Assembly: GCA_000507305.1 (NCBI GenBank)
Contig: DF241089.1
Span: 40,579 to 104,578, forward strand
Direction of reading: 5' to 3'
Length of the DNA: 64,000 nt
Origin: Breviolum minutum Mf 1.05b.01
Taxonomy: Eukaryota; Sar; Dinophyceae; Suessiales; Symbiodiniaceae
In this document: positions 1-27,900 of the stretch, one piece after another
How the letters are laid out: each line of letters starts with the position of its first letter
Numbering within the stretch: the stretch's first letter is position 1
Notes under the pieces: generated by a model
Told to the model about the DNA's origin: nothing
The model's input: the letters and a program-made list of their open reading frames with translations, nothing else
Database searches by the model: none
Program-made: the position numbers and the translations under genes

Positions 1-79
1 ATTCGCTGTAAGAGCCCAACCTGTAGCGTGAAACAAGCTAAAGGATGGTGAAACTAAGAGTGATATATCAAGGTTCTGA

Positions 80-104
80 AGAAGAAGAAGATGATGATGA
101 TGAA

Positions 105-135
<31 letters not shown>

Positions 136-268
136 CATATGATGATGATGACGACGACAGTGTCGATGATGACGATGATGACGATGATGAAGAAGAAAAT
201 GATGATGATGAACATGAAGAAAAAGAAGATGATGATGAACATGATGATCATGATGGTGATGGTGATGG

Positions 269-321
<53 letters not shown>

Positions 322-423
322 ATGATGATTATGATTATGTTGCTGATAGTAATGGATATGATGAACATGATAATGATCAATGAAAATGATAATGATCAAT
401 GATGATGGTCGATGATCAATGAC

Positions 424-462
<39 letters not shown>

Positions 463-510
463 CAATGACGATGATGGTGATGATGATGATGTTGTTGTTG
501 TTGTTGCTGT
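80..510. repeat. GAT/GAA microsatellite
   Basis: Imperfect trinucleotide array of GAT, GAA and GAC units grading into GTT. The long Asp- or Met-rich reading frames here are repeat artefacts. Confidence 0.95.
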
Positions 511-1069
511 TGTTGGAGGTGCTGGTGCGGGCGGATTATTGTGATACCTTTGAGTGCCAATGTGCTGACGATGATCTTTATTTGCTGGTTCTCGAAGTGA
601 TGGTTACAAATATGACGATACTATGAGGATCAGGAAAATGTTGACCATGACCATGATGATAAGGGTGCCACTGGTTACATTCCATTATCCTATAATAGAT
701 ATCCCTTTAATTGTTTATTATAATCTCCATATAACTGGGCAGTGATCACTCCAACTTCTTAGTTTGTTGCTGTTGGTCGGCAACTTCCATTTATTACAGT
801 AGAACTTTTTTTCCTCAGATTCATGCAACATCCGAGTTACAACAAAATTGTGTGAGCCTGGGCATCTATCATCTAGTCTTTTCCGGCGAACGATTGAAGC
901 AGTTGATCAATAGTCACACTGATTTGGAGCAGTTTCGTTTCCAGCCAATTACCCTCTGGAAACCAACGGCTGGAACCCAACAATGGAGGGTAACTAACAT
1001 GGAACCCAAAAATGCAGGTTTTTCCAGTGACTTTCAGGTTCCATGGCATCCGTTTTCAGGCCTAAAACT

Positions 1070-1195
1070 TGCAAGCCGATTTTTTTCTTGGCATCCCCTA
1101 CCACTCCGATCTTGTCATTCTTTTGCCCACGTCCAATCTCAGGTTTCAGCTTGCGACACATGTCCTGGCAAGATGGAGGAGAGACCACGGTGACC
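1070..1195 (-). CDS. Coding-like block, minus strand, function unknown
   Basis: Open minus frame with CRKLKPEIGRGQKNDKIGVV after a TTGCCAG|G acceptor, possible donor GGAGTG|GTAGGG. No family recognised. Confidence 0.35.
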
Positions 1196-1255
1196 GGGTG
1201 ACCTGAGAGATACCCAAAGATGATCTTTTCGAAATCCAGTTGTAGCAAGTGGTTA

Positions 1256-1373
1256 CTTAGTTGGTGGTTGAACCAACCCGTTTGAAACATATACCGCATA
1301 CCAGTCAAAATGGGAAGCTTCCACCACAAGAAAGGATGAACATTAAAAAAAGGACACCACCACCACCACCTAG
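1256..1373. mobile_element. Family alpha MITE-like element
   Basis: Ends GTTGGTGGTT / CCACCACCTAG. Family consensus about 100 bp: CTAGTTGGTGGTTTCAACCC ... GTCAAATTGG ... TTTGAAACCACCACCTAG, a terminal palindrome with no coding capacity. Confidence 0.75.
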
Positions 1374-1732
1374 ATTAACACAGGCCACCGGGAAGAATCT
1401 GGCATGTGTTCACATTGGTTTTAAGCTTGTCTAACATCCAGTCAAATTAGTGCAAATTCATTGTTGGATATAGACAAACGAGTCATGAATACATGACGAC
1501 TGTCAATATCATAAAGATAAAATCTCGGAAACTCTCGGAAAATCACCCAACGAATACACGCAACTTGCTCGCTTTATTTTTGCGAAGGGCAAATTGCTCG
1601 CTTTGGTGAAACTGCTGATACATGCGCCATAGATGACGTAGTCATGTCTATGTGCCAGAGGAATGACATTCCAACGTCGAACGTGAAATTTTGATGGACG
1701 GCAATAAATATGCAACGACAAACAACATGATT

Positions 1733-1832
1733 CTACACCCCTGAAGTTTAACAGCTCGCCCCTGAAAATTGATGGTGGGAAGACGATCATTTCTTTTCTG
1801 GGAGGGCTATTTTCAATTTTCAAGGACGAACT
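1733..1832. mobile_element. Family beta MITE-like element
   Basis: Family consensus about 105 bp: CTCCCTGAAACTAACATAG..CCTGAAAAT..GATGGTTGGAAGACGAT ... TTTTGGGATGGTCTATTTTCAGGGGCTATGTTAGTTTCAGGGAG, a full-length imperfect palindrome. This copy is partly decayed. Confidence 0.65.
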
Positions 1833-2046
1833 AATTCTATTTTGGGAATGTATATTGATTTTGTTGGCTCCCATCAGACCTGGGCAGGGATAAATTGTGT
1901 GCAAAGCTTAACAAACGTTACCCGTTACTGTATATAAAAGGCCAAAATCAACAACATTGCTGCAATAAGAGAAGAGGATCCCATACCTCAGCAACCTAAG
2001 TTCATCTATATAAAATGTCTGTCATGTCCTGGCGATCGATGACAAC

Positions 2047-2147
2047 CTCCCTGAAACGCAAAAATCGCCCTTGAAATTGATGATTGAAAGACGACGTTCC
2101 TTTTGGAATGGTCTATCTTCAAGGGCTATTCCAGTTTCAGGGAGTGT
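2047..2147. mobile_element. Family beta MITE-like element
   Basis: CTCCCTGAAAC ... CAGTTTCAGGGAGTG with the GGAATGGTCTATCTTC core. Confidence 0.8.
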
Positions 2148-2686
2148 GACTACTTTTGCAGATCGACACCCTTTTATCCCTGTTGGTCTTGAAAAACCAC
2201 ATGCTCCTTGAGGCCGTGTGGCTGTTTTTGTTGCAACCCTACTGATTCTTCATCAACGTACACATTTCAAAGAACCACCACGGAAACATTGAACATGAAC
2301 ACCTCTCAAATTGAATTATCCTAGATACATCATTTGTTAACTTTATGTCCTTTGAAGTCATTTGCTCTGAATTCCACACGTTCAAGTCGTTGATGGTTCA
2401 GTGAGAAAAAAATCCGACTGAAACTGACATCCACTCAAAAGATCTATGTCGAAATATCATCTGAGTAAAAGGGCCAGAGTTTGGGTGTGGCATATATCCT
2501 TCGAGTTGATTAGTGGAACTAAACAGTTTAAGGGAAAGCCACAAAAAACATTAACTGCAACAATCCTGGTGATCACTGATTCTGGGAATGGGGGGGCTTA
2601 GGACCCCAAGGCCGATAGTCTACAGTGTTTCGAGTCTTCCATGGACATGACTTCACCCATCTCGTGGCGCCACCCGGCCATTTTTT

Positions 2687-2740
2687 CTACGGGGCGTCGG
2701 CCAACGGCGGAGCGATGGTGACGCTCACTAACTGCGGGGC
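2687..2740 (-). CDS. Coding-like GC-rich block, strand unsure
   Basis: Minus reading LVSVTIAPPLADA lies between CCCGCAG and GACGCCCC|GTAGAA. Plus reading GHFFYGASANGGAMV is equally open. Lies downstream of the helical-tail gene stop. Confidence 0.25.
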   Translation of the reverse strand, partial: APQLVSVTIAPPLADAP

Positions 2741-2875
2741 TTCGGGGAAAACGGTTGGTGAAGGTTTTTCAGGAGCTTTGCGAGTCAAAACTGATGAAGT
2801 TGACTAAAGATATTCTTTTTTGGGGGGGTTGACCAACATCAAATGGGCCCAACATTGCAATATGAATGCATCCTC

Positions 2876-2978
2876 GAAACTGAAACTAATCATAGAACCT
2901 GTAAGTTGATTCTTGGAAGATGATCCTGTCCGTTTTGCTTGACATATTTTTAGGTGCTATCGTAGTTTCAGGGAGGGT
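2876..2978. mobile_element. Family beta MITE-like element
   Basis: GAAACTGAAACTAATC ... GTAGTTTCAGGGAGGG. Confidence 0.7.
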
Positions 2979-3643
2979 AAATCATGTACTATGGTGAAAA
3001 ATTTAGGGTGCCTGTAATTTGGTTCGTTTAAACATGTTTCAAGCTCATTTTGATTGTTCATGTTTGGTTCATCTTTTGAGCTTTCTGTTCACTACAAAAA
3101 TTAGGTTTAGGGCAGTTGACAGTTTGCTACTACTAAACATGAGGGAGAGCACCCCATCTAGCCATACACCATAAGCTACAAACGCTTTTTAAAAAAACAT
3201 GCGTAAATGCCAAACATTTGGATAACAGTTGGGAAAGGTGATCATCCTCATACCTTTCAGGAAAAAAGTCAAATCCAGGGTCCTTGACTACTGAAATCTC
3301 GCACCACATGGGATGTCAACATCAACCTATCAACAACAACCTATCAACCAATCTTTGGCCGCAATCCTTTCTTGATTTGTTCATGTGTTTGTAGTAAGAA
3401 CTGACCCATTTTCAACACAAATCAGCCCAAACTAAACAATATCAATATTCACACAGTCACACTGGTATTCGTCATTGAGAATCATCAACACGGCATCAGT
3501 CAATATTGCTTTTGTCAGCATATGCTCCCAATACTCACAGGATATGGTTTAGTTCATTTGCCTATCATAGCAACAAACACATAAAGACAGGAGGTTGGTA
3601 CCTGGCTCATCTCAATCACTGTTGCCATCATCACAATGAGAAA

Positions 3644-3647
3644 CAGC

Positions 3648-3684
<37 letters not shown>
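3644..3684. repeat. CAA microsatellite
   Basis: About 12 CAA units; the poly-Gln frame is a repeat artefact. Confidence 0.9.
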
Positions 3685-3776
3685 GCAACATACCACTTCC
3701 TGATATATGAATCACCTCCCACTATACCATTTCTCCCAAACACAACTTGTCCCGATTGCACCACCCACTACAGCCA

Positions 3777-18094
<14,318 letters not shown>

Positions 18095-18748
18095 CTGCAA
18101 CAAAAAGACTCTCCCAAATGACACCAAACCCCGAAGAATGTGCAGCAACAAAAATCAGCTGGCGAAGTTAGTTTAGCCCAAGTCGCCCATTTGCAACCAT
18201 TAACAAAAAGGATCATTGCATATAATAGACATTCCCTTGTGACATCTTGGATGTTTGATGGATTCTCATCACTCGCGAGGGCAGGTTTGTGCATGCATGG
18301 CGGAAAAGCACCATCCCAATCTATACCAATCCAATACACACCTTGATCTTGTGAAGCAAAGGTGTCACTTTTTCTTGAAATATTCTACTCTCATTCTTGG
18401 CTTCTCAAGAACAAAAAATTGGTTTATACCAAGACTGTGGGTCACTTTCCATCCACATTGGCGACTTGAACAAATGACATTTGTCTTTCAGATGCTGATC
18501 AGTTGTTTTCATTGACGACATATTCATTGGTTGAAGCTTACATCACTGCAGTTCAGAATTTGTGTTAGGATTTTTTGTTGATAGGATTCCATGGCAAACA
18601 TATTCAAGTGTTGTAGGAATCCATGTGTTTATTCTTGGATTCTGAAACGTTGATCACTTGTTTTCACACACACAAAATCCCAGTGAAAAAGTGGACCCAA
18701 AACTCCGCGGTGTTTGGTGCATCAGTAGGGCATCACCTGTCCAGTGGG

Positions 18749-18866
18749 TGGAGGCGGCAGTTGGTAAAGAGTCTTCAACCGATGGAAACAAAAACTGCTC
18801 AACCCAAGGAAGCTTTCAAAAGGCCCGAGCCTTCGGCGAAATGTTTGGCATCTGGAACCACTGGTC
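18749..18866 (-). CDS. Candidate exon(s), frame unresolved
   Basis: GC-richer block with several open minus frames (for example FHRLKTLYQLPPPPTGQ before CAG|GTGATG) and a long open plus frame. Lies in the expected order upstream of the 18094 exon. Confidence 0.28.
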
Positions 18867-18927
18867 TTCCGTGATTTTTGGTAAATATACCAACACCAAT
18901 GGCTGTTGAATCAACTACTAGTATGTA

Positions 18928-19014
18928 TAGATGGTGGTTTCACGACCCATCTTTAACAAACATTCATATTAGTCATCTGGTGGGATGAAATGGATGAATC
19001 AAAACCATCACCAC
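18928..19014. mobile_element. Family alpha element, diverged
   Basis: ATGGTGGTTTC ... AAACCATCACCACC ends with a decayed centre. Confidence 0.5.
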
Positions 19015-19414
19015 CTTCCCAAAACTCCATGGCTCGCTCCCGGAATACCGTTGTAACAGTTAACAATCAGGGACGACGTTGCGTGGGACCCACATGAAGC
19101 AATGCCACAAAATCGGAAAAACAACAAAAACAAGCGTAGGTGGTATCCCCAACAGCAAGGAGAGTTTTTTTTTTACGGAACCGCCCTAGCTGGCCCAGAA
19201 CACACCGAAATCTATATATATTGTGCAAAGACCCCATAGCATTCTGCTGTTGGGGAAAAACAACAGCAGGTTTTGAGACTTAAGACCTTATAGGGATTTG
19301 TTGAGATTTGCCCAGATATGATCTTATGGTAGCTGCAGCTTTAAAAAAAATAAGTAGACTCTCCCTGAAGCATGATCCACCAATCCAAGAAAAAAAAGTC
19401 TTACATATTTACAC

Positions 19415-19569
19415 GACTTGGCAGGAAGTCTGGCCCCCCACAATGCTGTGGCAGCCATAGGCACAGCGCCCGCCGCGGATCTTTTCTTTCACTTCCTCGG
19501 TGCTCCTCGTGGCTGTACGCTTCGGAAAGTTGTTGCATCGCTCGCATGGACGGTCCAAAATGTCCCAGG
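19415..19569 (-). CDS. Candidate Cys-rich exon (PCERCNNFPK ... RGGRCAYGCH)
   Basis: GC-rich minus-strand block with four or more cysteines and a strong donor CAAGTC|GTGTAA. Two minus frames are open; the Cys-rich one has the more coding-like codons. Function unknown. Confidence 0.42.
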
Positions 19570-19599
19570 CTTGAGTGAAGCACCGATGTTCAACCCCCA

Positions 19600-20590
19600 A
19601 GGTGGTACCAGGATGTTTCAGTCATTTGTTTTGGGTATAATGAAAGATACATCTCCATCTTGTTATGGCAATTTTTGGGTGTTTGATGACATGGGTGTGC
19701 TACATAGAACTCATGAGCCCACACTGAAAAGGAAAGCTTATCTCGCCATGTTTGCAGTGCTACTGTATCTTGTTCGGCCATTCGCAGCACATGAAGTTTC
19801 ACAATTTCTGATTTGCAATGTTCATCTGCCCTCTCAACCTAAAATCAATGTGAACAAGCTTGGCTGGATTGATTCAAACTGGCCTTTCCACACTTTGATG
19901 TTTGTTTGGAATGAGACGTTGTTTCTCTTCCAAGGTTAAGATAGTTCAATTCACGTGCATTGGATCGAAAAATCAAATGCCTACGTTCGTTTGAACTGAA
20001 GTAAAGTGCTGGAGTCAGGGTCGATTCCGAATGACCTCATTGAATCATTGAATAACAGTTTGGAGTTTGGAAATGTAAAGACCATGTACTTCAAATTTAC
20101 CCAAACCCAACAAAAAAAAACAGGATAAGAAGGGGGTCATGAATCAAAAAGAGAGAGAGAGAGAGATGACATCGTAGTGTACGACCTGTGTATGTGACCA
20201 TGACAACGTATTCGCTGTCTTTGCAATAGTTGAGGTGTAGGAGATATGAGTGAGGTCCATGATTGTAAGAAGGATTACAACCATGAGATGATCTTTTTCT
20301 GTTTTCAGAATGGTGGATACGATCGTTGGTTTGGGATGGTTTGGGGATAATGTGACAAGAGTGTCTGAGAATGTCTTATGTACACGCATTGATTGGATAG
20401 TATCAGTTTTGAAAAATGCATCCTGACCAAACGCTCCGTTTCACAGAAGGAATTCCTGAATTTGGACCGTCCCATGTGTATAGATCACAAGCTTGTGTCC
20501 CATGAGAGGACAACCGTGGAAGCACAGGAGACACAATGTTGCAGCTACATCAACTCAAAAGTATGATCATACTATATATACATATTGATA
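19600..20590. other. Stretch with no firm gene
   Basis: A plus-strand frame to 19939 is open but lacks exon-like sites. Otherwise AT-rich with a GA tract. Confidence 0.45.
20149..20165. repeat. GA microsatellite
   Basis: About eight GA units. Confidence 0.85.
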
Positions 20591-20595
20591 TAAAT

Positions 20596-20695
20596 ACCTG
20601 GACCTTCCAATTTGGGTGCCTTACATGGTTCCGTTAAAGGATGTCAATTCACCATCCCTTAGGGTCTACTTGGCACCCCTTGGAAGGTGCTAGGT
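20596..20695. repeat. 100-bp dispersed repeat, copy 1
   Basis: ACCTGGACCTTCCAATTTGG ... GGCACCCCTTGGAAGGTGCT with inverted ends; second copy at 62638-62735. Confidence 0.85.
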
Positions 20696-20699
20696 CGCT

Positions 20700-21530
20700 T
20701 TCATCACTCCACTGTTCATCGAAACAAGATTGTGAATGTTTCCCTTACAGCCAAGGCTATTTCTGGGTGGTACTTCATAGATTCCCTAAAAAGATTCTCG
20801 AGGCAGAACCTGGAGGCGTTCGTTCCAAATGTGGTTGAAGGTTCACTTTTGGCGTCATGCTGAGCTACTGGTAATTCACATGCAACCTTTCTTAATCCTT
20901 ATTCATCTCAGAAAACAAACGCATTTCTGCAAGCAATCACGAAAAGTTGGGCTTCTAAGATGGTATAGCTTGATGCCCGAAACGCATTTCATTTCAACTA
21001 CCAGCTATATCATGCTATATCTATATCCGAAAGGTATGAAAGGTTCTAGCTTCATTTATAGGGGTGGAAAAACCACTGCTACCCATGTTTAATTAAGGGT
21101 TTTTTCCACTCCCTTCACCTGGTGCTTCCACGTTTCATTGGTTTGTGGCCATCTTTTTTTCCCTCTTCAACTTCACCACAAAAAACGCTAAAGTTTTGAC
21201 GCAGGCCGTGGCCAAGCAGAAGGGGAGCTTGGACACATCTTACAGCCGGCAACGCCGGTGTTTCACCGTTGATTTCTATGTATCTTCCAAGTCATGCAAC
21301 AAAAAGGGTTCAGAAGTTTCGTTTATTGTTTCAATGGAATTGCATTTCGAAACTTCAGGTAATTTTGGTATGGACCTATTTCATATTGGGTGTTATTTTC
21401 AGGTAGTTGAACATATCGAATCTAAGGCAATAAAAGTTGAGAATCTTCCAGCACAAACAAATATCCACTCTGTGGAGCTTTCTGACTATCAATGTAATCT
21501 CAAACAAACCTGACATCTTACAGTACATCA
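20700..21530 (+). other. Stretch with one plus-strand coding-like block
   Basis: 21208-21260 (AVAKQKGSLDTSYSRQRR after GACGCAG|G, before CCG|GTGTTT) looks coding on plus. The rest shows nothing. Confidence 0.3.
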
Positions 21531-21534
21531 TGAT

Positions 21535-21632
21535 CTGGTTGGTGGTTGAACCAAGCCATCTGAAAAATATGCTCGTCAAATTGGAAATCTTTCCCAATTT
21601 TCGGGATGACATTTAAAAAAAAACACCACCCA
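21535..21632. mobile_element. Family alpha MITE-like element
   Basis: GGTTGGTGGTTGAACC ... ACACCACCCAG with the internal ATGCTCGTCAAATTGG motif. Confidence 0.75.
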
Positions 21633-22151
21633 GTAGTGGGTTTACATACAACCCTAGGGATCCAATCACTTTCTGACAATGGATTCATGGAACCGAAATA
21701 CTATGCGTTTCAGAGGTGATTGGACATCTCAATCATCTGAGAATATGACTGGATGGATGCCACATGCCACTCCCGGAAGCTAACTAGCTCGCCTCCGAAA
21801 ATGTTTACCCTGATTTCAAGGGAGGATAGTTCATCCGCATGAATCACCAACCTTATTTTGGGGCACCACTAGGAGATTCCTGGATACAAATTGACTTTTG
21901 GTTCAAGCCAGGTGATGTCAGTGATGCCGTTGTTTTTTGGTCCCAAATCTGCATCGAGTCTACATTGGAACAATAGGTAGCTTAATATTGGGTAGGGCAA
22001 CAGGGAATCTATGGAAAGAACATCCGATTCCTTTCATCAAACAATGTGAACGTGGGGTACTCAACATGTTGAACTAGCAAGTTGTGTAAGTTTTTGAAAT
22101 CTTGACCTCTTTCAGAGCAGGGAATTTCGGAACGTCTCAACACGTCTCCGC

Positions 22152-22196
22152 CTGAGCTGTCATCCGAACCTCACCTGCCAACCTTCGAACTGTTGC
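22152..22196 (-). CDS. Candidate exon encoding ATVRRLAGEVRMTAQ
   Basis: 45 nt, AG|G acceptor, probable GC donor CTCAG|GCGG, phase 0, resembling the helical-tail exons. The plus strand (22117-22239) is also open after a good acceptor (ACCTCTTTCAG), so strand is unsure. Confidence 0.33.
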
Positions 22197-23041
22197 CTGT
22201 GGGGCCATCCACCCCAATAGTTAATTCGATTCCGTAGGGCTTTATATACTCCTTAAAAGGATTCCTTGTTCAAGGTGGGATGACTAAAACCTCAAGGTTC
22301 TTGTACCTTATCTTTTTTTTGTTCTACTTCAGGGCCCGCAAGCAAACGAAGAAAAACATCCCTCGCAAACTTTAACAACCCAACTCCTAGTATCCCCAAA
22401 CGAAGCATGAAACAAGACACACACACACACAAAACACATATCGACTACCCTTAGATTGCAAGGATTCCGGGTCTCCAGCAAGCTTCCCATTCAGTATCAG
22501 GAAATACCACTTGCATAATTGGACCGCTCCCTTTGATTGCTTCCCCCATAGCAATGGTTGGCCAAACATTTGGGTCCATTAGAATGATTAATATACTTCG
22601 GGAATGTTTTGCTGCTTTGTTCCCTCAATTTTTTACATTTTTCAAAGCTTATGCAATCCTAAAGTGTATCTTCGACCTGCTTCTCTCTATTTTGAAATTG
22701 GTGGGAAATCAGCTGAGATGAGATTGGCCCAGAGACATGCTGCCCTCCCACCCAAGCAAAAACAGCCAAGATGGCACCAGAACAGTAAGGGGCCGGTTTA
22801 AGACTATCATTACCTTTGGGGGTCCTGCTCTAAAACAAAAAAATACATTGGTTCATATTGGTTCTGTTTGTGAAATGAAATAATAAGTTGGGAACTGCCC
22901 CAGCTTCACCGCGTTCCGAAAAAAGACGAGGGTGAACTTTTCGAGGTTTCCAATACCATAGGACCGGCACATGGACCTACTGACCTACCATCCTTTAGAA
23001 TGATCCAGTGTTGTGGTGAATATACCAGGTCGTAGACTTAC

Positions 23042-23103
23042 GAATGGATGTGGTTAACTTCTTTTTAGATTCTCCAAGTGTAGCAACTTGTTCCCGGATT
23101 CCC
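23042..23103 (-). CDS. Exon encoding GIREQVATLGESKKKLTTSI
   Basis: 62 nt ending in a textbook donor ATTC|GTAAGT. The 5' limit is uncertain because the frame stays open upstream (RIAASLVGR). Confidence 0.48.
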
Positions 23104-24939
23104 CTTCCAACCAAACTAGCAGCAATACGTTTTCCGTGTTTTTTTTTCAGCGAAAATCTTTCTTATTGCAACATGCCAAATCAACATCCTCGCCTTCCTA
23201 TAACTTCTTTTTTAACATATCCCCCCATCCCATGAAATCTCCCTGCTTTCTTTGGTGCCCTAGACATCCAAACACCAGCTGCGAAGGTATTTGGACCCTT
23301 AGAATATACCGGAAAAATAGACCCTTCTGAGGATGTATCTGGATGTCTAGGGTTTTCTAGTTGGTGGTTGAACCAACCCATTTGAAAAATATGCTCGTCA
23401 AATTGGATCCTTTCCCCCAAGAAGGCTTGCAAATAAAACATATTTGCAACGAAACCACCAGCGAGTTGTATTCAGACATGGCACCTTCATCTTCATCAAC
23501 CACCTAAACGTTGGCCACTACCTTGAAATGCTTGGAAATTCTGCTGCGCCTGGAGGTCGGTCACCCGGTCACAAACGCAGGGTTTTGGAGCTGGTCACCA
23601 AAGTGGCTTTGTTTAAGGAACAACGAAAATGGGTGTACCCACAGGATCCATGGAAAATGGTATATTTACCTACATTTATGGTTGATTTTTATGGGTATAG
23701 GTAAATATACCATTCCCATGATCCTATGGGTACACCAATGTTCTTGAGACATGACTTTGTTTCACTTGTCAATGTGGTTTTATCCTGAATCATCTGGAGG
23801 TGAAGGTCACTTGGACTGCAACAAAGAGCAGGTGTTTAGGTATTTCGGGTAGTCTAGAGTTTTAAGCTCTGTAGAACGGGGGTGGTTAAATGATTCTACT
23901 TTCTAGACAAAAAAATGCAGGATCTACAGGTATCCGAAAGGACGCAGGAAAAGTTTGCCAAAATACAACATTGGAATAGTTACTAAAACACAATCAAGGT
24001 CGGTACATTTTATACAACTACACCAGGGTAAAAGTAAATGGCACAGTTACCATGTGCTGGTTTACGTAAGCCCTGTATTAACCTACCTTTTGGGGACGGT
24101 TAGCCATGGACTTTAACCATGGTGTGTGTGTGTATGGGAGGCAAAAATTACTTGAAAAACAATCGACCCTAAACTTTAAACGCCTGCAGGGCCTGCACGG
24201 AACTGAATCATCCCTGTTCCAGGGAAATAATCTGAACATTGAATCTTGGGAATATATGTCAAAATTCCAAGGATGCGGAGGTATTTTTCCAGTTTTCAGG
24301 TAGAAAACCTGATTTTTCGCTTGAGTTTTGTCATCCGGAATACCCACCTACAGGATCGATCCGGATTCCTGGATCGCTTCCAAACATCTTTCCGTATGAA
24401 GTCGGCGGAATTTCCGGAAACCTTTAAAGGGCTTAAGGAAACCACATACATCCATATCTAATAATCTTACGAGTCATGAGACCCATCACCCTTTCGGAAA
24501 AAAAATCCCCCAAGTGTATAAGTGTACGGGACGTCTATAAAAAAAACAAATTAGATCAACTCCGGATATGTTTGACAACCAACAATCCAACTCGAAAATC
24601 ATGAACATATATGAACATGTTTTTCAACTTGCAATTTGATTCAGGTTTAGCCCGTTTCTTTTGCTTTCAGCCTCCCGCCGTTTCTCAACACGAAAAATTC
24701 ATTCAAGTCACTGGCGCACGAACCTCGTGGGAAGGAGCCTCCTCAGATCTTACAACTCACCGAAATTTCTGACAGGAACACATGCTTCACCGGATTTCCG
24801 AAAGGGTAACTTTTGGAAAAAAACAATTTTTTGGGCCATCATACAGTACAAACATTGACTGTTTTAACGTTTTTTTCCGAACAAAATTTAAATACTTTTG
24901 AGTTTATATTCCCTGCCAATATATATATATATAAATATA

Positions 24940-24984
<45 letters not shown>

Positions 24985-27900
24985 GCATACAACCTGAAAT
25001 TCTGGTGTTCACCTGTCTTTTAGCGGAGGCTAAACTCATGATAACTCGAAACCTTGCAGTTGAGTCATTCATGTTTTCCCTGTCATCTTCCAACATCCAA
25101 CCCCTGTCATACCCTTAGGCTTGGAGGGGGGTGAGGTGGTAAGTTTCGACACGCTTTCAAGGACTCACATTTCACGCATGTTTGTTTTTGAAAGAGTGTC
25201 GTGTTCCAGTATTCCAAGCAATCTCCCTGAGTGTGATTCTGACCAATTCCTCCAAATCACTGAAAGTAAAGATATTTTTTTGGAAGGATTACTGTACTTG
25301 AGGTAAAACTATGGTTTAGGGGTGGTGTGACCTATTAGCACCCACAATCAAATTTAGGGTCATATGGGTGACATTTAGAAACAGTGATTTTCGTTTTGGC
25401 GCTAGCTATTTGTCTGTCTTACGTTCCGATAGACAAACATACCATTGGAAACGGCCAGCATTGTTTTAGTGCTTGCACGGAAATATAATTTCATTTGTTA
25501 GCTGCTGTCATCGATGGACTGGACATCTCTTAATTGCATACTCTGACAAAATGTTTGGATCGCTGCACCTGCCAAAGCAAACAAGGCACCCAGAAAAGAA
25601 GCTACATTCCATTTTTTGAGGTGCTATCATACTACCTTCATACCAAACATTGTCCATCAATTTTTACACTAGAACAAATCAGTGGAGGTCACTTTGCCAC
25701 ACCGTTGAATCACATCAGTCACAAATACCAAATAACTATATAATTTTCAAAGAAATCTCAGTGCAAAGCTGTAATAAATATAAAAAATATTCTATGTGAA
25801 AGCTTGTCTACAGTGTTCCCCTAATAAAGGCTTGAGCTTGAAAGAAAAACAACATTGTTTCTGTTGAAGTGTGTGGGGAGGGGGGAGGAAAATCCCACGG
25901 AGAAAATGTAGTAACTTTTGACCACTCAACGCCTTGCTACATTCCATGATACCAGTTGGTTGAGAAGGAAACCCGAGATTCCTTCAAAAACCTGAAACAG
26001 AATTTGATACAGATATATCAGATATACAGATATATCATATAAGTAGTCCGATAAATATTTGGGTAAACTGACAAAACCACCGTTTTTTTTAACAGAACAC
26101 CCCCAACATGGTATCATGCCAAACAGAACGGAGATTTGGGTCCGACAATTTTCTGCCCGCCGAGGATCTTGCGCTTCAGGATAGGAGTTGCCCCAATCGC
26201 CACCCGAGGAAGTGATGCCACCATCACGGATCTGGCGCCCGCAAGAAGACCATCGAGGATTTAATGGGGATGCAGGAAATCACAGTGATGGATATACCGA
26301 AACAGTGGAAATAAACTTTCATCAAATTATGTGTCTATGAAATTAAAAATGTTTCATTTTACCATCATTTACATACACAAATTAACATTCTATAAGCATG
26401 CTGACCTTCATCAAGATAAGTCTCATCAATGGATTTGAGCTTTATACTCTACACAAGCTGAAAACTAATCATACCAACATAAGATAAACTTACACGAACC
26501 ATGAACAGAAAATGAAGAAAACAACCTTCTTACATGTCATGGAACCCGAAAGGTGGTTTACAACTGGCCTATTACAATCCATATGTAGAAGTACTTTGGT
26601 AGTAGAACCCCTTTGTTATAACCCAACCAACCACTTGCTTTTTTTACACGTGAATGGGGTCATGCCTTCGCTCCTAGGAGGGTAAGCGAACCTTAGTAGA
26701 CCTCACTTGAAACGTGGGTTCTTCGTAGGATATCTTTTTGGTCAAACAAATGGCTACTTTTGGGGGGTGGTAAAGTCTCTTGGTTTACATAAATACATCT
26801 TCTTCTGGATTCTTCAATTTTCAAAACAAACGACAAATAGATTAAAGGAGATTAAAGGCATAACTTTGGGTTCTTCGAAAATGTACTGAACACGCTGCTC
26901 TGACACCTCTTGAGCTTTCTGTATTTCAAAGATTTCAAAAATCCACTGGATTGCCATGTCATCGTAACGTGCATCTTTTTTGGTATTTTCTTCGGGGGAT
27001 GATACAGCGCGATCCCCTTTTTCCCGCGCTTTAAAGAAGCACTGGATGATTCTGGAAAAAAATGGAACTTGTCCATCTATGACGGAAATCCAAAATGAAG
27101 AGTCAACATGACCTCGAAAGGAAACTCTTTCTTCACATAATCAAGCTATCCAAATCACTTATCTATATAAGATGTTTTAGAAAAGTAAAGGTAAATCAAT
27201 ATCACTCTAGTATTATCAGTTTTAGAAAAGTGAAGCTGTGATATATCAATATCGGATCTGTTTGTCGAAATTGAAAGGGTGGGAAAAAAACAAGGAGTCG
27301 GTTTCAATTTTGGTGAATCAAATTGCGTGCTCATCAGAACACAACCTAGCAAACAATTGTCAAGAAACAACTTGTTTGTGGGCAACCTGAATAAAATTCC
27401 CCTTTAGAGCTCTAATAGGCCCGAAGAGATTGCTCAACTTGCATTTGTGTGTTCGATGCTGGGAAAAAAAGTAAAACATATTATATTATCCTACATGGTG
27501 GTGAAAGATGGTGATGAATCCCATGGTACAATGTCAAAAGTCACCTTAAATCCAAGTCAAGCTTTCCCAACCTATCATATCCTTCTCTTGGACCCAGTGC
27601 ATCTCCACCCCCTCCTTTTTGTGGGGGCCTCTCTGTAGGCCAAATAGCCATAGATACAGCCAACGACTTGTGCAATGAAGGAGCCCAAGGTGGAGACGAA
27701 GAGAAGCATCATCACAAAGGCTTCCTGATTTCTTTCAAAAAAGTGGCATATCTCAACATTTTCAGAGTTGCAGATTTGAATCAAAGATTATAAAGATTGG
27801 TTCACCCCCAACACTTGGAGTTTCTTTGGTTTGGGGGAAAAGCAAAATGGTATCGTCTTCATCGGAACTTAAGGACTTAAGATGTCTCATTGCTCGTTTT

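Noticed and set aside
91-402. Long Met/Lys/Asp frames at the left edge
   Set aside because: Products of the GAT/GAA microsatellite, open in many frames; no splice or coding signal.
852-1193. 113-codon plus-strand frame
   Set aside because: Overlaps the better minus-strand block and shows no exon-like codon pattern outside that overlap.
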